Shown piece after piece: positions 9,162-18,346 of a DNA stretch of 64,000 nucleotides. The position numbers and the translations under genes were made by a program. The notes under the pieces were generated by a model. That model saw only the letters and a list, made by a program, of their open reading frames with translations. It was not told the origin of the DNA and made no database searches. The stretch is from NCBI GenBank assembly GCA_022647575.1, contig JALCKY010000001.1:1-64000 (forward strand), given 5' to 3'. Position 1 is the first letter of the stretch. Every line of letters begins with the position of its first letter. This DNA comes from Lachnospiraceae bacterium (GTDB lineage: Bacteria > Bacillota > Clostridia > Lachnospirales > Lachnospiraceae).

Positions 9162-10142
9162 ATGAAAATGAAGAAAGTACTGGTTACAATCCCGGTCAGC
9201 GAAAAACATCAGGATCAGTTTGAAAATATCAGCGCGAAGCTGACCTTTACCTATACAAGCGAAGAAGAAGTTACGCAGAAGATGGTGAAAGATGCCGACA
9301 TCATCATCGGAAACGTGCCTCCCGAATATATCAAAGGTTCAAAGAAACTGGAACTGATGCAGTGCAGTTCAGCCGGCGTCGTAGCCTACACGGTGCCCGG
9401 CGTGGTGGATCCCGACACGATCCTGTGCAATTCAACCGGTGCCTACGGACTGGCGATTTCCGAGCACATGATTGCAGAGCTGCTGGAACTCATCAAGAAC
9501 CTGAATAAATATTATGTAAACCAGGTGAATCATCAGTGGAAAGATGAAGGACCGGTTCGATCCATCTGGGGCTCAACGACGCTGGTGCTCGGCGCAGGAG
9601 ACATCGGTTCTGAATTTGCGCAGAAAATGAATGCTCTCGGGTCAACCGTCATCGGAGTCAGACGCCACAGAACGGAAGCTCCTGCCTATATGAAAGCGGT
9701 GTACACGATGGACGAAGCGGACGGCCTTTTGAAAAAGGCAGATTTTGTCGCCTGCTGTCTGCCTGGTACGAAAGAGACATGCCATTTCTTCACTCCGGAA
9801 AGACTGAAGAAAATGAAGCGCAGCGCCATTCTGATCAACATCGGCAGAGGCTCGCTCGTTGCTTCCGATGTCCTTGCGGATGCGCTGAAGAACCATGTCA
9901 TCGGAGGAGCCTGTCTCGATGTGACCGAACCGGAACCGCTGCCTTCCGACAGTCCGCTCTGGGACGCCCCCAACCTGATCCTCACACCGCATGTTTCCGG
10001 CTTCTATCATCTGAATGAAACACATGAACGGGTAATACGCATTGCCCTTCACAATCTGAAAGCGGCTGTCGAAGGAACTCCGTTCATCAATGAAGTCGAC
10101 CGCAGTTCCGGATACCGGAAATTTGAAGAGAACAGAAAGTAA
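9162..10142 (+). CDS. D-isomer-specific 2-hydroxyacid dehydrogenase
   Basis: NAD(P)-dependent oxidoreductase of 326 residues. ATG 9162 is preferred to ATG 9156 because GGAGG at 9149-9153 is 8 bases from the first and only 2 from the second. The nucleotide-binding domain has LVLGAGDIGSEFAQKM (GXGXXG), followed by VRRHR, whose Arg pair suggests NADP(H). Catalytic residues are Arg in NIGRGSLV, Glu in TEPEPLP and His in TPHVSGFYH. The closest broad groups are glyoxylate/hydroxypyruvate reductases and phosphoglycerate-dehydrogenase-like enzymes. The substrate is not predictable. queH follows after 12 bases and may be co-transcribed. Confidence 0.9.
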   Translation: MKMKKVLVTIPVSEKHQDQFENISAKLTFTYTSEEEVTQKMVKDADIIIGNVPPEYIKGSKKLELMQCSSAGVVAYTVPGVVDPDTILCNSTGAYGLAISEHMIAELLELIKNLNKYYVNQVNHQWKDEGPVRSIWGSTTLVLGAGDIGSEFAQKMNALGSTVIGVRRHRTEAPAYMKAVYTMDEADGLLKKADFVACCLPGTKETCHFFTPERLKKMKRSAILINIGRGSLVASDVLADALKNHVIGGACLDVTEPEPLPSDSPLWDAPNLILTPHVSGFYHLNETHERVIRIALHNLKAAVEGTPFINEVDRSSGYRKFEENRK

Positions 10143-10154
10143 AAGGAAGCCTCC

Positions 10155-10789
10155 TTGAACATCAATTATCAGAAAGAACTGGACAGGATCCTGAAAAAAA
10201 TTGAAGCGGGACAGACTGTTCCGAGCCTTCTTCTGCACAGCTGCTGCGCACCCTGCAGTTCGTACGTACTGAAATATCTTTCGGGGTATTTCCGTATCAC
10301 CGACTTCTATTACAATCCGAACATTACAGACCGGGAGGAATACAAAAAGCGCGTCCTGGAAATGAAGCGTCTGCTCCGTGAGATGCCGCTGAACAATCCT
10401 GTCGTTTTTTATGAAGGAACCTACGAACCGGAAAAATTCCTGGAAATGTCGAAAGGACTTGAGAATCTGCCGGAGGGCGGTGAAAGATGCTTCCGCTGCT
10501 ATGAAATGAGACTTCGTGAAGCCGCGGAGAAAGCCAGTTGAAGGCGGCTTCGATTATTTCACGACGACCCTTTCCATCAGCCCTTTAAAGAACGCGGACA
10601 AGCTCAATGAAATCGGAGAAGCCCTCGGAAAAGAATTCGGAGTTGCCTGGCTTCCTTCGGATTTCAAGAAAAAGGACGGGTATCTGCAGTCCATTCAGCT
10701 GTCGAAGCAGTACAGCCTTTATCAGGCAAAACTTTTGCGGATGCGTGTTTTCAAAAAGAAATACATGTGTTACAATAGCGGGAAAATAA
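10155..10789 (+). pseudogene. queH: Epoxyqueuosine reductase QueH, two frameshifts
   Basis: QueH reduces epoxyqueuosine in tRNA to queuosine, the last step of that modification. The start is TTG 10155, with AAGGAAG seven bases upstream. The metal-binding cysteines are visible: HSCCAPCSS near the N-terminus, CFRCYEMRL in the middle and CGCVFS at the end, plus GFDYFTTTLSISP. The frame changes twice, each by one extra base. Near 10538, GCC-A-GTT takes EAAEKA into VEGGFDYF. Near 10726, TAT-C-AGG takes QYSLY into RQNFCGCVFS. The joined product is about 210 residues, normal for QueH. queA lies 28 kb downstream. Functional only if the shifts are sequence errors. Confidence 0.87.
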
Positions 10790-10805
10790 CCAAAAGGGGA
10801 ACGCG

Positions 10806-12194
10806 ATGGCACAGCTGTGGGGCGGACGCTTTGAAAAAGGCACGGACGCCATGGTAAATGAATTCAATGCATCGGTGCGTTTTGACAGCCGCCTTTTTCT
10901 GGAAGATGTCAAAGGCAGCATGGCGCACGTCAAGATGCTGGCAAAGCAGAAAATCCTGACGGAAGAGGAAGCACAGTCCATTCTGGTCGGGCTCAAAGGC
11001 ATTGCCGATGATGTTGCAGACGGGAAACTGGAAATCACTTCCGAGTACGAGGATGTCCACAGCTTCGTGGAAGCCAGCCTGATTGACCGGATCGGCGAAG
11101 CAGGGAAGAAGATGCATACCGGGCGGAGCCGCAACGATCAGGTGGCCCTCGACATGCGCCTCTATATACGCGATGAGATCGATGAGACTCTGCAGATCTC
11201 CTCAAAGGTCTTCTGGAAACCCTGGAGAAGCCTGATCGAGAAGAATACCGAAACCTATATGCCCGGCTTTACGCATATGCAGAAGGCACAGCCGGTCACG
11301 CTGGCCCATCATCTCGGGGCTTACTTCGAAATGTTCCGGCGGGACAGGGAACGCCTCATTTCCGTCAGGGAGAGGATGAACTTCTGTCCGCTCGGCTCCG
11401 GAGCCCTGGCCGGCACGACCTATCCGCTGGACAGGGAATACACGGCGAAGCTCCTGGGATTCAGCGGCATCTGCCGCAATTCCATGGACGGCGTCTCCGA
11501 CCGGGATTATGTGATTGAATTCCTGGATGCCCTGTCGCTTGTGATGATGCACCTCAGCCGTTTCTGCGAAGAGATCATCATGTGGAATTCCAATGAATAC
11601 GGCTTCGTCGAACTGGACGATTCCTACAGCACCGGGTCGAGCATCATGCCTCAGAAAAAGAATCCGGATATTGCCGAGCTGATCCGCGGAAAGACAGGCC
11701 GGGTCTACGGAGAACTGATGTCGATGCTCACGACCATGAAAGGCCTGCCGCTTGCGTATAACAAGGATATGCAGGAGGACAAGGAAGGCACGTTCGATGC
11801 CATCGACACGGTCAGCAGCTGCCTGGAGCTTTTTACGGGACTGCTTTCAACGACGAAGTTCAATAAGAAGAAAATGAAGCAGAGTGCTTCCGGCGGATTC
11901 ACGAATGCGACCGACGCCGCGGATTATCTTGTCGGCAAAGGAGTTCCGTTCCGGGATGCCCATGCCGTCGTCGGGAAGCTTGTCCTGACCTGCATCAAGA
12001 AAGGCATTTCTCTGGATGAACTGCCGCTTACGGACTGGAAGGCAGAGTGCCCGAAATTCGGACGCGACATCTATAAGGCCATTTCCCTGAAAACCTGCGT
12101 CGAGAAGCGAACGACGGCCGGCGGGCCGGGAGCGATGGACAAGGAAATTGAAGAAAACCGGAAATATCTGAAGGGAGAGAAAGAAAATGGATAA
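10806..12194 (+). CDS. argH: Argininosuccinate lyase
   Basis: Splits argininosuccinate into arginine and fumarate, the last step of arginine synthesis. It is 462 residues, full length. The family signature GSSIMPQKKNPDIAE (about 278-292) with its catalytic serine loop is present, along with MHTGRSRNDQVALDMRL and PGFTHMQKAQPVTLAHH. The start has an AGGGG site, 17 bases after queH. Its stop overlaps the asd start by 8 bases, making the head of a five-gene run with no gaps. argG, the preceding step, is not in the window. Confidence 0.97.
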   Translation: MAQLWGGRFEKGTDAMVNEFNASVRFDSRLFLEDVKGSMAHVKMLAKQKILTEEEAQSILVGLKGIADDVADGKLEITSEYEDVHSFVEASLIDRIGEAGKKMHTGRSRNDQVALDMRLYIRDEIDETLQISSKVFWKPWRSLIEKNTETYMPGFTHMQKAQPVTLAHHLGAYFEMFRRDRERLISVRERMNFCPLGSGALAGTTYPLDREYTAKLLGFSGICRNSMDGVSDRDYVIEFLDALSLVMMHLSRFCEEIIMWNSNEYGFVELDDSYSTGSSIMPQKKNPDIAELIRGKTGRVYGELMSMLTTMKGLPLAYNKDMQEDKEGTFDAIDTVSSCLELFTGLLSTTKFNKKKMKQSASGGFTNATDAADYLVGKGVPFRDAHAVVGKLVLTCIKKGISLDELPLTDWKAECPKFGRDIYKAISLKTCVEKRTTAGGPGAMDKEIEENRKYLKGEKENG

Positions 12195-13269
12195 ACTCAG
12201 AGTCGGTATCCTGGGAGCAACGGGAATGGTAGGTCAGAGGTTCGTCACTCTTCTGGCAGATCATCCCTGGTTTGAGATTGCAGTCCTGGCTGCAAGCGAG
12301 CGTTCTGCAGGAAAGAGCTATGAGGACGCTGTCGGTGACAAATGGAAGATGGACACCGAAATGCCGCAATCCGTAAAGAACATGAAGGTCCGCGGAATCA
12401 GCGATGTGGAAGGAATTGCTGCGGATGTCGATTTTGTCTTTTCGGCCGTCAATATGTCGAAAGATGAGATCCGCTCTATTGAGGAAGCTTATGCGAAGAG
12501 CGAGACGCCTGTCGTTTCGAACAACAGCGCCCACCGCTGGACACCGGATGTCCCGATGGTAATTCCTGAAATCAATCCGGAGCATTTTGAAGTAATCAAT
12601 GATCAGAGGAAACGTCTCGGGACTAAGAGAGGTTTTATTGCGGTCAAGCCGAACTGCTCGATTCAGAGCTATACGCCGTGCCTTGCCGCCTGGAAGAAGT
12701 TCGTACCGGAGAAGCTGGTGGTCAGTACCTATCAGGCAATTTCCGGAGCCGGCAAGACGTTTAAGGACTGGCCGGAAATGGTCGGGAATGTCATTCCTTA
12801 TATCAGCGGGGAAGAAGAAAAATCCGAGCAGGAACCGCTCAAGGTCTTCGGACATATTGAAGGCGGAAAAATCGTCAAGGCGGATGCTCCTCTGATTTCC
12901 GCACAGTGCATCCGTGTGCCGGTCCTGAACGGGCATACGGCAACGGTATCCGTCAGCTTTAAGAATAAACCGTCAAAAGAAGAGCTGATTGAAGCCCTGA
13001 ACAGTTTCAGGGGCGAACCGCAGGAGCTGGAGCTTCCTCACGCACCGAAGCAGTTCATCTGCTATATGGAAGAGGATGACCGTCCGCAGGTGAAGCTCGA
13101 TGTCGATTATGAAGGCGGAATGGGTGTCACCATCGGACGTCTCAGGGAAGACACCATTTTCGATTACAAGTTTGTCGGACTTTCGCACAACACGCTGCGC
13201 GGGGCAGCCGGCGGAGCTGTCGAATGTGCAGAAATGCTTTATAAGAAAGGGTACATTTCCGCGAAATGA
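12187..13269 (+). CDS. asd: Aspartate-semialdehyde dehydrogenase
   Basis: Reduces aspartyl phosphate to aspartate semialdehyde, the branch point to lysine, threonine and methionine. The 360-residue sequence belongs to the longer archaeal/fungal-like subgroup: LRVGILGATGMVGQRFV (NADP-binding), catalytic Cys157 in AVKPNCSIQ, the loop TYQAISGAGKTF, and His250 in RVPVLNGHT. GGGAGAGAAAG precedes the ATG. It overlaps argH by 8 bases and topB by 4 (ATGA). It serves threonine synthesis together with thrC at 29795. Confidence 0.95.
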   Translation: MDKLRVGILGATGMVGQRFVTLLADHPWFEIAVLAASERSAGKSYEDAVGDKWKMDTEMPQSVKNMKVRGISDVEGIAADVDFVFSAVNMSKDEIRSIEEAYAKSETPVVSNNSAHRWTPDVPMVIPEINPEHFEVINDQRKRLGTKRGFIAVKPNCSIQSYTPCLAAWKKFVPEKLVVSTYQAISGAGKTFKDWPEMVGNVIPYISGEEEKSEQEPLKVFGHIEGGKIVKADAPLISAQCIRVPVLNGHTATVSVSFKNKPSKEELIEALNSFRGEPQELELPHAPKQFICYMEEDDRPQVKLDVDYEGGMGVTIGRLREDTIFDYKFVGLSHNTLRGAAGGAVECAEMLYKKGYISAK

Positions 13270-15293
13270 GTACCGGAAAATTCTTATTCATTGCGGAGAA
13301 GCCGTCCGTGGCACAGGAATTCGCAAAGGTGCTGAAGGTCGGCGGAACACGGCATGACGGATATGTAGAATCTGAAGATAAAATCGTGACCTGGTGCGTC
13401 GGGCATCTGGTCACGATGAGTTATCCGGAAAAATACGATATCAAGTATAAAAGGTGGAGTCTGAATACTCTGCCTTTTTTGCCGTCCGAATTCAAGTATG
13501 AGATTATTCCGGATGTCAGGAAACAGTTTGAAATCGTCAGCGGCCTTCTGGAGAGAAAGGATGTCGAACGCATCTATGTATGCACCGACTCCGGACGCGA
13601 AGGGGAATACATCTATCGTCTGGTGGAGATGATGTCCGACCGGGCCGTTGCAAAAAAGGACCGGCGCCGTGTCTGGATAGACAGCCAGACCGAAGAGGAA
13701 ATCCAAAGAGGCGTCAGGGAGGCAAAAGATCTTTCCGCCTATGACCACTTAAGCGATGCAGCCTATCTGCGCGCCAAGGAAGACTATCTGATGGGCATCA
13801 ATTTTTCCCGGCTGCTGACGCTGAAGTACGGATCCGGAATCACGAATTATCTCGGGACAAAGTGGTCTTCCGTATCGGTCGGAAGGGTCATGACGTGCGT
13901 GCTCGGGATGGTCGTTCGGCGCGAAAGGGAAATCCGTGCTTTCGTGAAGACTCCGTTCTACCGGGTCATCGGAAGCTTTGAGCTGGCAGGAGAGGGCCTG
14001 GAAGCCGAATGGAGGGCTGTCAGCGGAAGTGCCTATGAGAATTCTCCCGAGCTGTACAAGGAAAACGGATTCAAGAAAAGGGAATCCGCTGAAAAACTGG
14101 TCAGCCTTCTGAAGGCGGTCTCCCCGCAGGAAGGCATCGTGACTTCCGCCGAAAAGAAGAAAGAAAAGAAGATGGCTCCTCTGCTTTACAATCTGGCAGA
14201 GCTGCAGAACGACTGTTCGAGGATGTATCACATTTCCCCCGATCAGACGCTGGAGATTGCCCAGGAGCTGTACGAGAAGAAACTGACGACGTACCCCAGA
14301 ACCGATGCCCGTGTCCTTTCCAGCGGCGTGGCAAAAGTCATCCGTCAGAACATCCAGGGACTTTCCCATTATACGCCGGCAGAGCCTTTCGTAACGGAAG
14401 TCCTGTCCGGGAATGCGTGGAAGTCGATCGGCAGTACCCGCTACACCAATGACAAAGCCATCACCGACCATTATGCAATCATCCCGACCGGCAGCGGATT
14501 CCAGGCACTGAATTCCCTGAATCCGACAGCCCAGAAAGTATACGGTACCATTGTGAAGAGGTTCCTTTCAATTTTCTATCCTCCTGCTGAGTTCCAGAAA
14601 ACAGCCCTGACCGTACAGGTCGGAAGCGAGAGCTTCTTTGCCGGTTTCCGGACCATGACGGCAGAAGGCTATCTGAAGGTCCTGGGGTATTCCGCTTCTC
14701 CCGAAAAGCCGAAGGAGGGAGAAGAGGAGGAAAATGAACCAAAGGATGCCGCATTTTCCGAAGCTGTCCGCCTGCTGAAAAAAGGCGACCGGCTTCCGGT
14801 GAAAGGGTATACAATCAAAGAAGGTGAAACCACCCCTCCGAAGCGCTATACTTCCGGTTCCATGATTCTTGCGATGGAGAACGCCGGCCAGCTGATCGAA
14901 GACGAAGATCTCCGGGAACAGATCAAAGGCTCCGGAATCGGGACTTCGGCAACAAGGGCGGAAATCCTGAAAAAACTGGTGAAGATCCGGTATCTGAACC
15001 TGAACAGGAAAACGCAGGTCATCACGCCGGAGCTTCTGGGAGAAATGGTTTTTGACGCCGTTTCTGCTTCCGTGAAATCGCTCCTCAATCCGGAACTGAC
15101 GGCCAGCTGGGAAAAGGGCCTGAATTATGTGGCGGAAGGAACCATTACGCCGGATGATTACATGACAAAGCTGGAAAGTTTCATCAGGGACAGAGTTGAA
15201 AAAGTGAGGAATATCCGGAATGAGCAGCAGCTGCAGATCCAGTACCGCAGGGATTCCGATTATTATCCGCAGAGAAAGGCATCAGGAAAATGA
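13266..15293 (+). CDS. topB: DNA topoisomerase III (type IA)
   Basis: Type IA topoisomerase of 675 residues. The TOPRIM domain begins FLFIAEKPSVAQEFAKV and contains the metal-binding CTDSGREGEYIYRLV. The active-site tyrosine is Tyr343 in LTTYPRTDARVLSS. GSGIGTSATRAEILKKLV is the conserved region after the active site. There is no C-terminal zinc-finger set, which fits TopB and not TopA. It starts on the ATGA shared with asd and ends on an ATGA shared with the next gene. It resolves single-stranded DNA links in replication and recombination. The location among amino acid genes has no obvious functional meaning. Confidence 0.94.
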   Translation: MSTGKFLFIAEKPSVAQEFAKVLKVGGTRHDGYVESEDKIVTWCVGHLVTMSYPEKYDIKYKRWSLNTLPFLPSEFKYEIIPDVRKQFEIVSGLLERKDVERIYVCTDSGREGEYIYRLVEMMSDRAVAKKDRRRVWIDSQTEEEIQRGVREAKDLSAYDHLSDAAYLRAKEDYLMGINFSRLLTLKYGSGITNYLGTKWSSVSVGRVMTCVLGMVVRREREIRAFVKTPFYRVIGSFELAGEGLEAEWRAVSGSAYENSPELYKENGFKKRESAEKLVSLLKAVSPQEGIVTSAEKKKEKKMAPLLYNLAELQNDCSRMYHISPDQTLEIAQELYEKKLTTYPRTDARVLSSGVAKVIRQNIQGLSHYTPAEPFVTEVLSGNAWKSIGSTRYTNDKAITDHYAIIPTGSGFQALNSLNPTAQKVYGTIVKRFLSIFYPPAEFQKTALTVQVGSESFFAGFRTMTAEGYLKVLGYSASPEKPKEGEEEENEPKDAAFSEAVRLLKKGDRLPVKGYTIKEGETTPPKRYTSGSMILAMENAGQLIEDEDLREQIKGSGIGTSATRAEILKKLVKIRYLNLNRKTQVITPELLGEMVFDAVSASVKSLLNPELTASWEKGLNYVAEGTITPDDYMTKLESFIRDRVEKVRNIRNEQQLQIQYRRDSDYYPQRKASGK

Positions 15294-15973
15294 GTACAGA
15301 ACAGATTACGATCCATGATTTATTCAGCCTGGATCAGACAGCGGCAGGAGAATACCTGTCGGGATTTACCTATCCGTGGGAAGCCCTGGGGGGAATTCAT
15401 GATCTGATCCTGAAAATCGGAGAATTGCTTCCGGAAGACCGCTATGAGCGAAGGGGAGAGGATGTCTGGATTGCAAAATCCGCGAAGGTTTTTGACTCCG
15501 CCTATATCCACGGAGCCTGCATTATCGGCGAGGAGACAGAGGTACGCCACTGTGCCTTCGTAAGGGGAGATGCGCTGGTGGGAGATTGCTGCGTCATCGG
15601 AAATTCCGTGGAGCTGAAAAACGTCATTATTTTCAATCATGCGGAAGTACCCCATTACAATTACGTCGGGGATTCCATCCTCGGCTTCCATGCCCATATG
15701 GGAGCAGGATCGATTACATCGAATATCCGGGCAGACCGCATCAATATTCTCATTCACGGAGAAGACCGGGATTATGAGACGGGGAGAAGAAAGATCGGAG
15801 CCATTCTCGGAGATTATGCAGAAATCGGATGCAACGCCGTACTGAATCCGGGAACGATCGTAGGCAGAAATTCCATGATTTATCCGACGTCCTGTGTCCG
15901 GGGCGTGATACCGGCGGATACCATCCTCACGGACAAGGGACAACGAAAAGTAAAAAGAGGCGGAATCGAATGA
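15290..15973 (+). CDS. Left-handed beta-helix (hexapeptide repeat) transferase-like protein
   Basis: A 227-residue protein built mostly of hexapeptide repeats ([20 protein letters not shown], then [20 protein letters not shown]). The second stretch resembles the acetyltransferase half of GlmU, including the loop that in GlmU binds acetyl-CoA and substrate. No nucleotidyltransferase domain is present. Annotated relatives are often called UDP-N-acetylglucosamine pyrophosphorylase-related, but I would not assign that reaction. It overlaps topB and the flavoprotein gene by 4 bases each, so coupling to the latter, a sugar-nucleotide-mutase relative, hints at a shared role in surface sugar chemistry. 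Confidence 0.7.
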   Translation: MSTEQITIHDLFSLDQTAAGEYLSGFTYPWEALGGIHDLILKIGELLPEDRYERRGEDVWIAKSAKVFDSAYIHGACIIGEETEVRHCAFVRGDALVGDCCVIGNSVELKNVIIFNHAEVPHYNYVGDSILGFHAHMGAGSITSNIRADRINILIHGEDRDYETGRRKIGAILGDYAEIGCNAVLNPGTIVGRNSMIYPTSCVRGVIPADTILTDKGQRKVKRGGIE

Positions 15974-17550
15974 AAAAAGTATTGATTATCGGTGCCGGGC
16001 CTGCAGGTATTACGGCAGGATATGAACTGATGAAAAGATCAGGAGATTATGAAGTGACGATTCTGGAAGCAAGCAAGGATATCGGCGGCATTTCCAGAAC
16101 TGTACACTACAAGGGCAACCGCATGGACATCGGCGGCCACCGTTTCTTCTCCAAGGATGAACGGGTGACAGACTGGTGGCAGGATGTCATGCCGATGCAG
16201 GGAAGTCCGGCTTATGATTATAAAAAGCTCGGACGTACGGTTCCGCTTGCGGAAGGAGGACCGGATCCTGAAAAAGAAGACCGGGTCATGCTGACGAGGA
16301 ACCGCGTGTCGCGGATTTATTACCGGAAGCATTTCTTTGACTATCCGGTCAAGATGAATGCCAACACCATAAAGAACATGGGTTTCGGGACAACAATGGA
16401 AGCCGGTTTTTCCTATCTGGGCGCCACGGTCCGCAAGCTTCCGGAAACTTCCCTTGAGAATTTCTATATCAACCGTTTCGGGAAGAAACTGTATTCGATG
16501 TTTTTCGAAGGGTATACCGAAAAACTCTGGGGACGCCATCCGAGGGACATTTCCGCGGACTGGGGTTCGCAGAGAGTCAAGGGGCTTTCCGTCTCCGCAA
16601 TCATGAAGGATATCTTCAGCAAAATGAACCCGAACAAGAAGCGGGATGCCAAGGATGTCGAGACTTCCCTCATTGAGGAATTCAGCTATCCGAAGTTCGG
16701 GCCTGGGCAGCTCTGGGAAACGGCGGCGGACGATTTCATCAGAATGGGCGGAACAATCATCCGGAATGCCGAAGTGACAGGAATCCTGACAGAGGGAGAA
16801 ACGGTTAAGGGTCTGGCCTATTCGCTTATTGCTGAAGACGGGCAGACGAGAAAAGACATGACGGCAGATGCCGACATCGTCATTTCCTCCATGCCTCTGA
16901 AAGATCTGGCGGACGCAATGCCGGACGTCCCGAAAGACATCCTGGAGATTGCCGACGGGCTTCCTTACCGCGACTTCGTGACAGTCGGCCTTCTTGTGAA
17001 AAAGCTGAACCTGAAAAATGAGACTTCCATCCGCACGCTGAACAACATCGTACCCGACAACTGGATCTATGTACAGGATACCGGCGTCAAGCTCGGCCGC
17101 ATCCAGATCTTCAACAACTGGTCGCCCTACATGGTTCAGGATCCGGAGGAAACCGTCTGGATCGGACTGGAATATTTCTGCAGCGAGGGCGACGACTACT
17201 GGAACATGGATGCCAAGGAATGGGCCAAGCTCGGGACGAAGGAACTCCTGAAAATGGGCGTTCTTTCCGACTACCACGACGTGCTCGATTATCACCGCGA
17301 ACAGGTCCGCAAGGCTTATCCGGCCTATTTCGATACGTACAAGGACATTGACAAGCTGATTGCCTATCTGAACCGCTACGAGAATCTTTACTGCGTCGGC
17401 CGGAACGGACAGCACCGCTACAACAACATGGACCATTCCATGGAAACCTCTTTCCAGACGGTCGACAACATCCTTTCAGGCCGGACCGGAAAGGACAATA
17501 TCTGGAACGTCAATACGGAAAAAGAGTACCATGAGGAAAAGAAGGATTGA
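15970..17550 (+). CDS. FAD-dependent oxidoreductase, UDP-galactopyranose-mutase-like
   Basis: A flavoprotein of 526 residues from ATG 15970, which shares ATGA with the upstream stop. The dinucleotide-binding motif is [17 protein letters not shown], followed by [23 protein letters not shown], the pattern of UDP-galactopyranose mutases and related amine-oxidase-fold proteins. [18 protein letters not shown] near the C-terminus is the second FAD-contact region. Members of this branch sit in polysaccharide loci and may rearrange or oxidise sugar nucleotides, but the exact substrate is unknown. It is longer than classic Glf (about 370-390 residues), so I do not call it glf. Confidence 0.8.
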   Translation: MKKVLIIGAGPAGITAGYELMKRSGDYEVTILEASKDIGGISRTVHYKGNRMDIGGHRFFSKDERVTDWWQDVMPMQGSPAYDYKKLGRTVPLAEGGPDPEKEDRVMLTRNRVSRIYYRKHFFDYPVKMNANTIKNMGFGTTMEAGFSYLGATVRKLPETSLENFYINRFGKKLYSMFFEGYTEKLWGRHPRDISADWGSQRVKGLSVSAIMKDIFSKMNPNKKRDAKDVETSLIEEFSYPKFGPGQLWETAADDFIRMGGTIIRNAEVTGILTEGETVKGLAYSLIAEDGQTRKDMTADADIVISSMPLKDLADAMPDVPKDILEIADGLPYRDFVTVGLLVKKLNLKNETSIRTLNNIVPDNWIYVQDTGVKLGRIQIFNNWSPYMVQDPEETVWIGLEYFCSEGDDYWNMDAKEWAKLGTKELLKMGVLSDYHDVLDYHREQVRKAYPAYFDTYKDIDKLIAYLNRYENLYCVGRNGQHRYNNMDHSMETSFQTVDNILSGRTGKDNIWNVNTEKEYHEEKKD

Positions 17551-17572
17551 GACAAAAACGTTTCATTTCCTG

Positions 17573-17601
17573 TTTCAACTGAAAAATCAATGTGGTATAC
17601 T
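17573..17601 (+). promoter_or_regulatory. Promoter for the NifU-like/GGGtGRT pair
   Basis: TTTCAA (17573-17578), 17 bases, TATACT (17596-17601) with an extended TGG. A strong GGAAAGGAG ribosome site follows before ATG 17637. Confidence 0.55.
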
Positions 17602-17636
17602 ATGGGAAGTAAATTAATCCGGAAAGGAGATTTGCA

Positions 17637-18329
17637 ATGATTTATACGAAGAAAGTAGAATCCATGTGCCCGGTTGCTCAGGGCGTCCATCATGGCGCTG
17701 CTCCGATTCCCGAAGAAGGGAAATGGATCCAGTCAAAACAGGTAAAAGATATTAAAGGCTTTACCCACGGCATCGGCTGGTGCGCACCGCAGCAGGGTGC
17801 CTGCAAGCTGTCTCTGAACATCAAGGACGGCATCATTCAGGAGGCTCTTGTTGAGACGATCGGCTGCTCGGGAATGACTCATTCGGCTGCCATGGCAGCG
17901 GAAATCCTCCCGGGACTGACCGTTCTCGAAGCACTCAATACAGACCTTGTCTGCGACGCCATCAATACGGCCATGAGGGAACTTTTCCTGCAGATTGCCT
18001 ACGGCCGTTCACAGAGTGCATTCTCGGATGACGGACTGGCCATCGGCGCAGGACTGGAAGACCTCGGAAAAGGTCTTCGCTCACAGGTCGGCACCATGTA
18101 CGGAACCCTGTCAAAGGGACCGCGCTACATGGAAATGGCAGAGGGCTATGTAACGGATATCGCTCTCGACAAAGACAACGAGATCATCGGTTACAAGTAC
18201 ATCAACTTCGGAAAGATGATGGACTTCATCAAAGCCGGCGATACGCCGCAGAAGGCATTGAAGAAGGCAGCGGGCCAGTACGGACGCGTTGATGACGCTG
18301 TGAAACTGATTGATCCGAGAAAAGACTGA
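17637..18329 (+). CDS. Iron-sulfur cluster assembly scaffold-like (NifU-N-like) protein
   Basis: A 230-residue protein with weak similarity to the NifU/IscU scaffold fold. Cysteines sit in GIGWCAPQQGACKLSL and ETIGCSGMTHSAAMAAEIL, the latter resembling the scaffold's second Cys region. C-terminal residues 150-230 have no family I recognise. It is followed after 17 bases by the GGGtGRT-family gene, a pairing seen in many anaerobic Bacillota. The role is unproven: cluster assembly or delivery for the partner is an inference from fold and pairing. Confidence 0.75.
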   Translation: MIYTKKVESMCPVAQGVHHGAAPIPEEGKWIQSKQVKDIKGFTHGIGWCAPQQGACKLSLNIKDGIIQEALVETIGCSGMTHSAAMAAEILPGLTVLEALNTDLVCDAINTAMRELFLQIAYGRSQSAFSDDGLAIGAGLEDLGKGLRSQVGTMYGTLSKGPRYMEMAEGYVTDIALDKDNEIIGYKYINFGKMMDFIKAGDTPQKALKKAAGQYGRVDDAVKLIDPRKD

Positions 18330-18346
18330 GAAAGGAGGAAATGACA

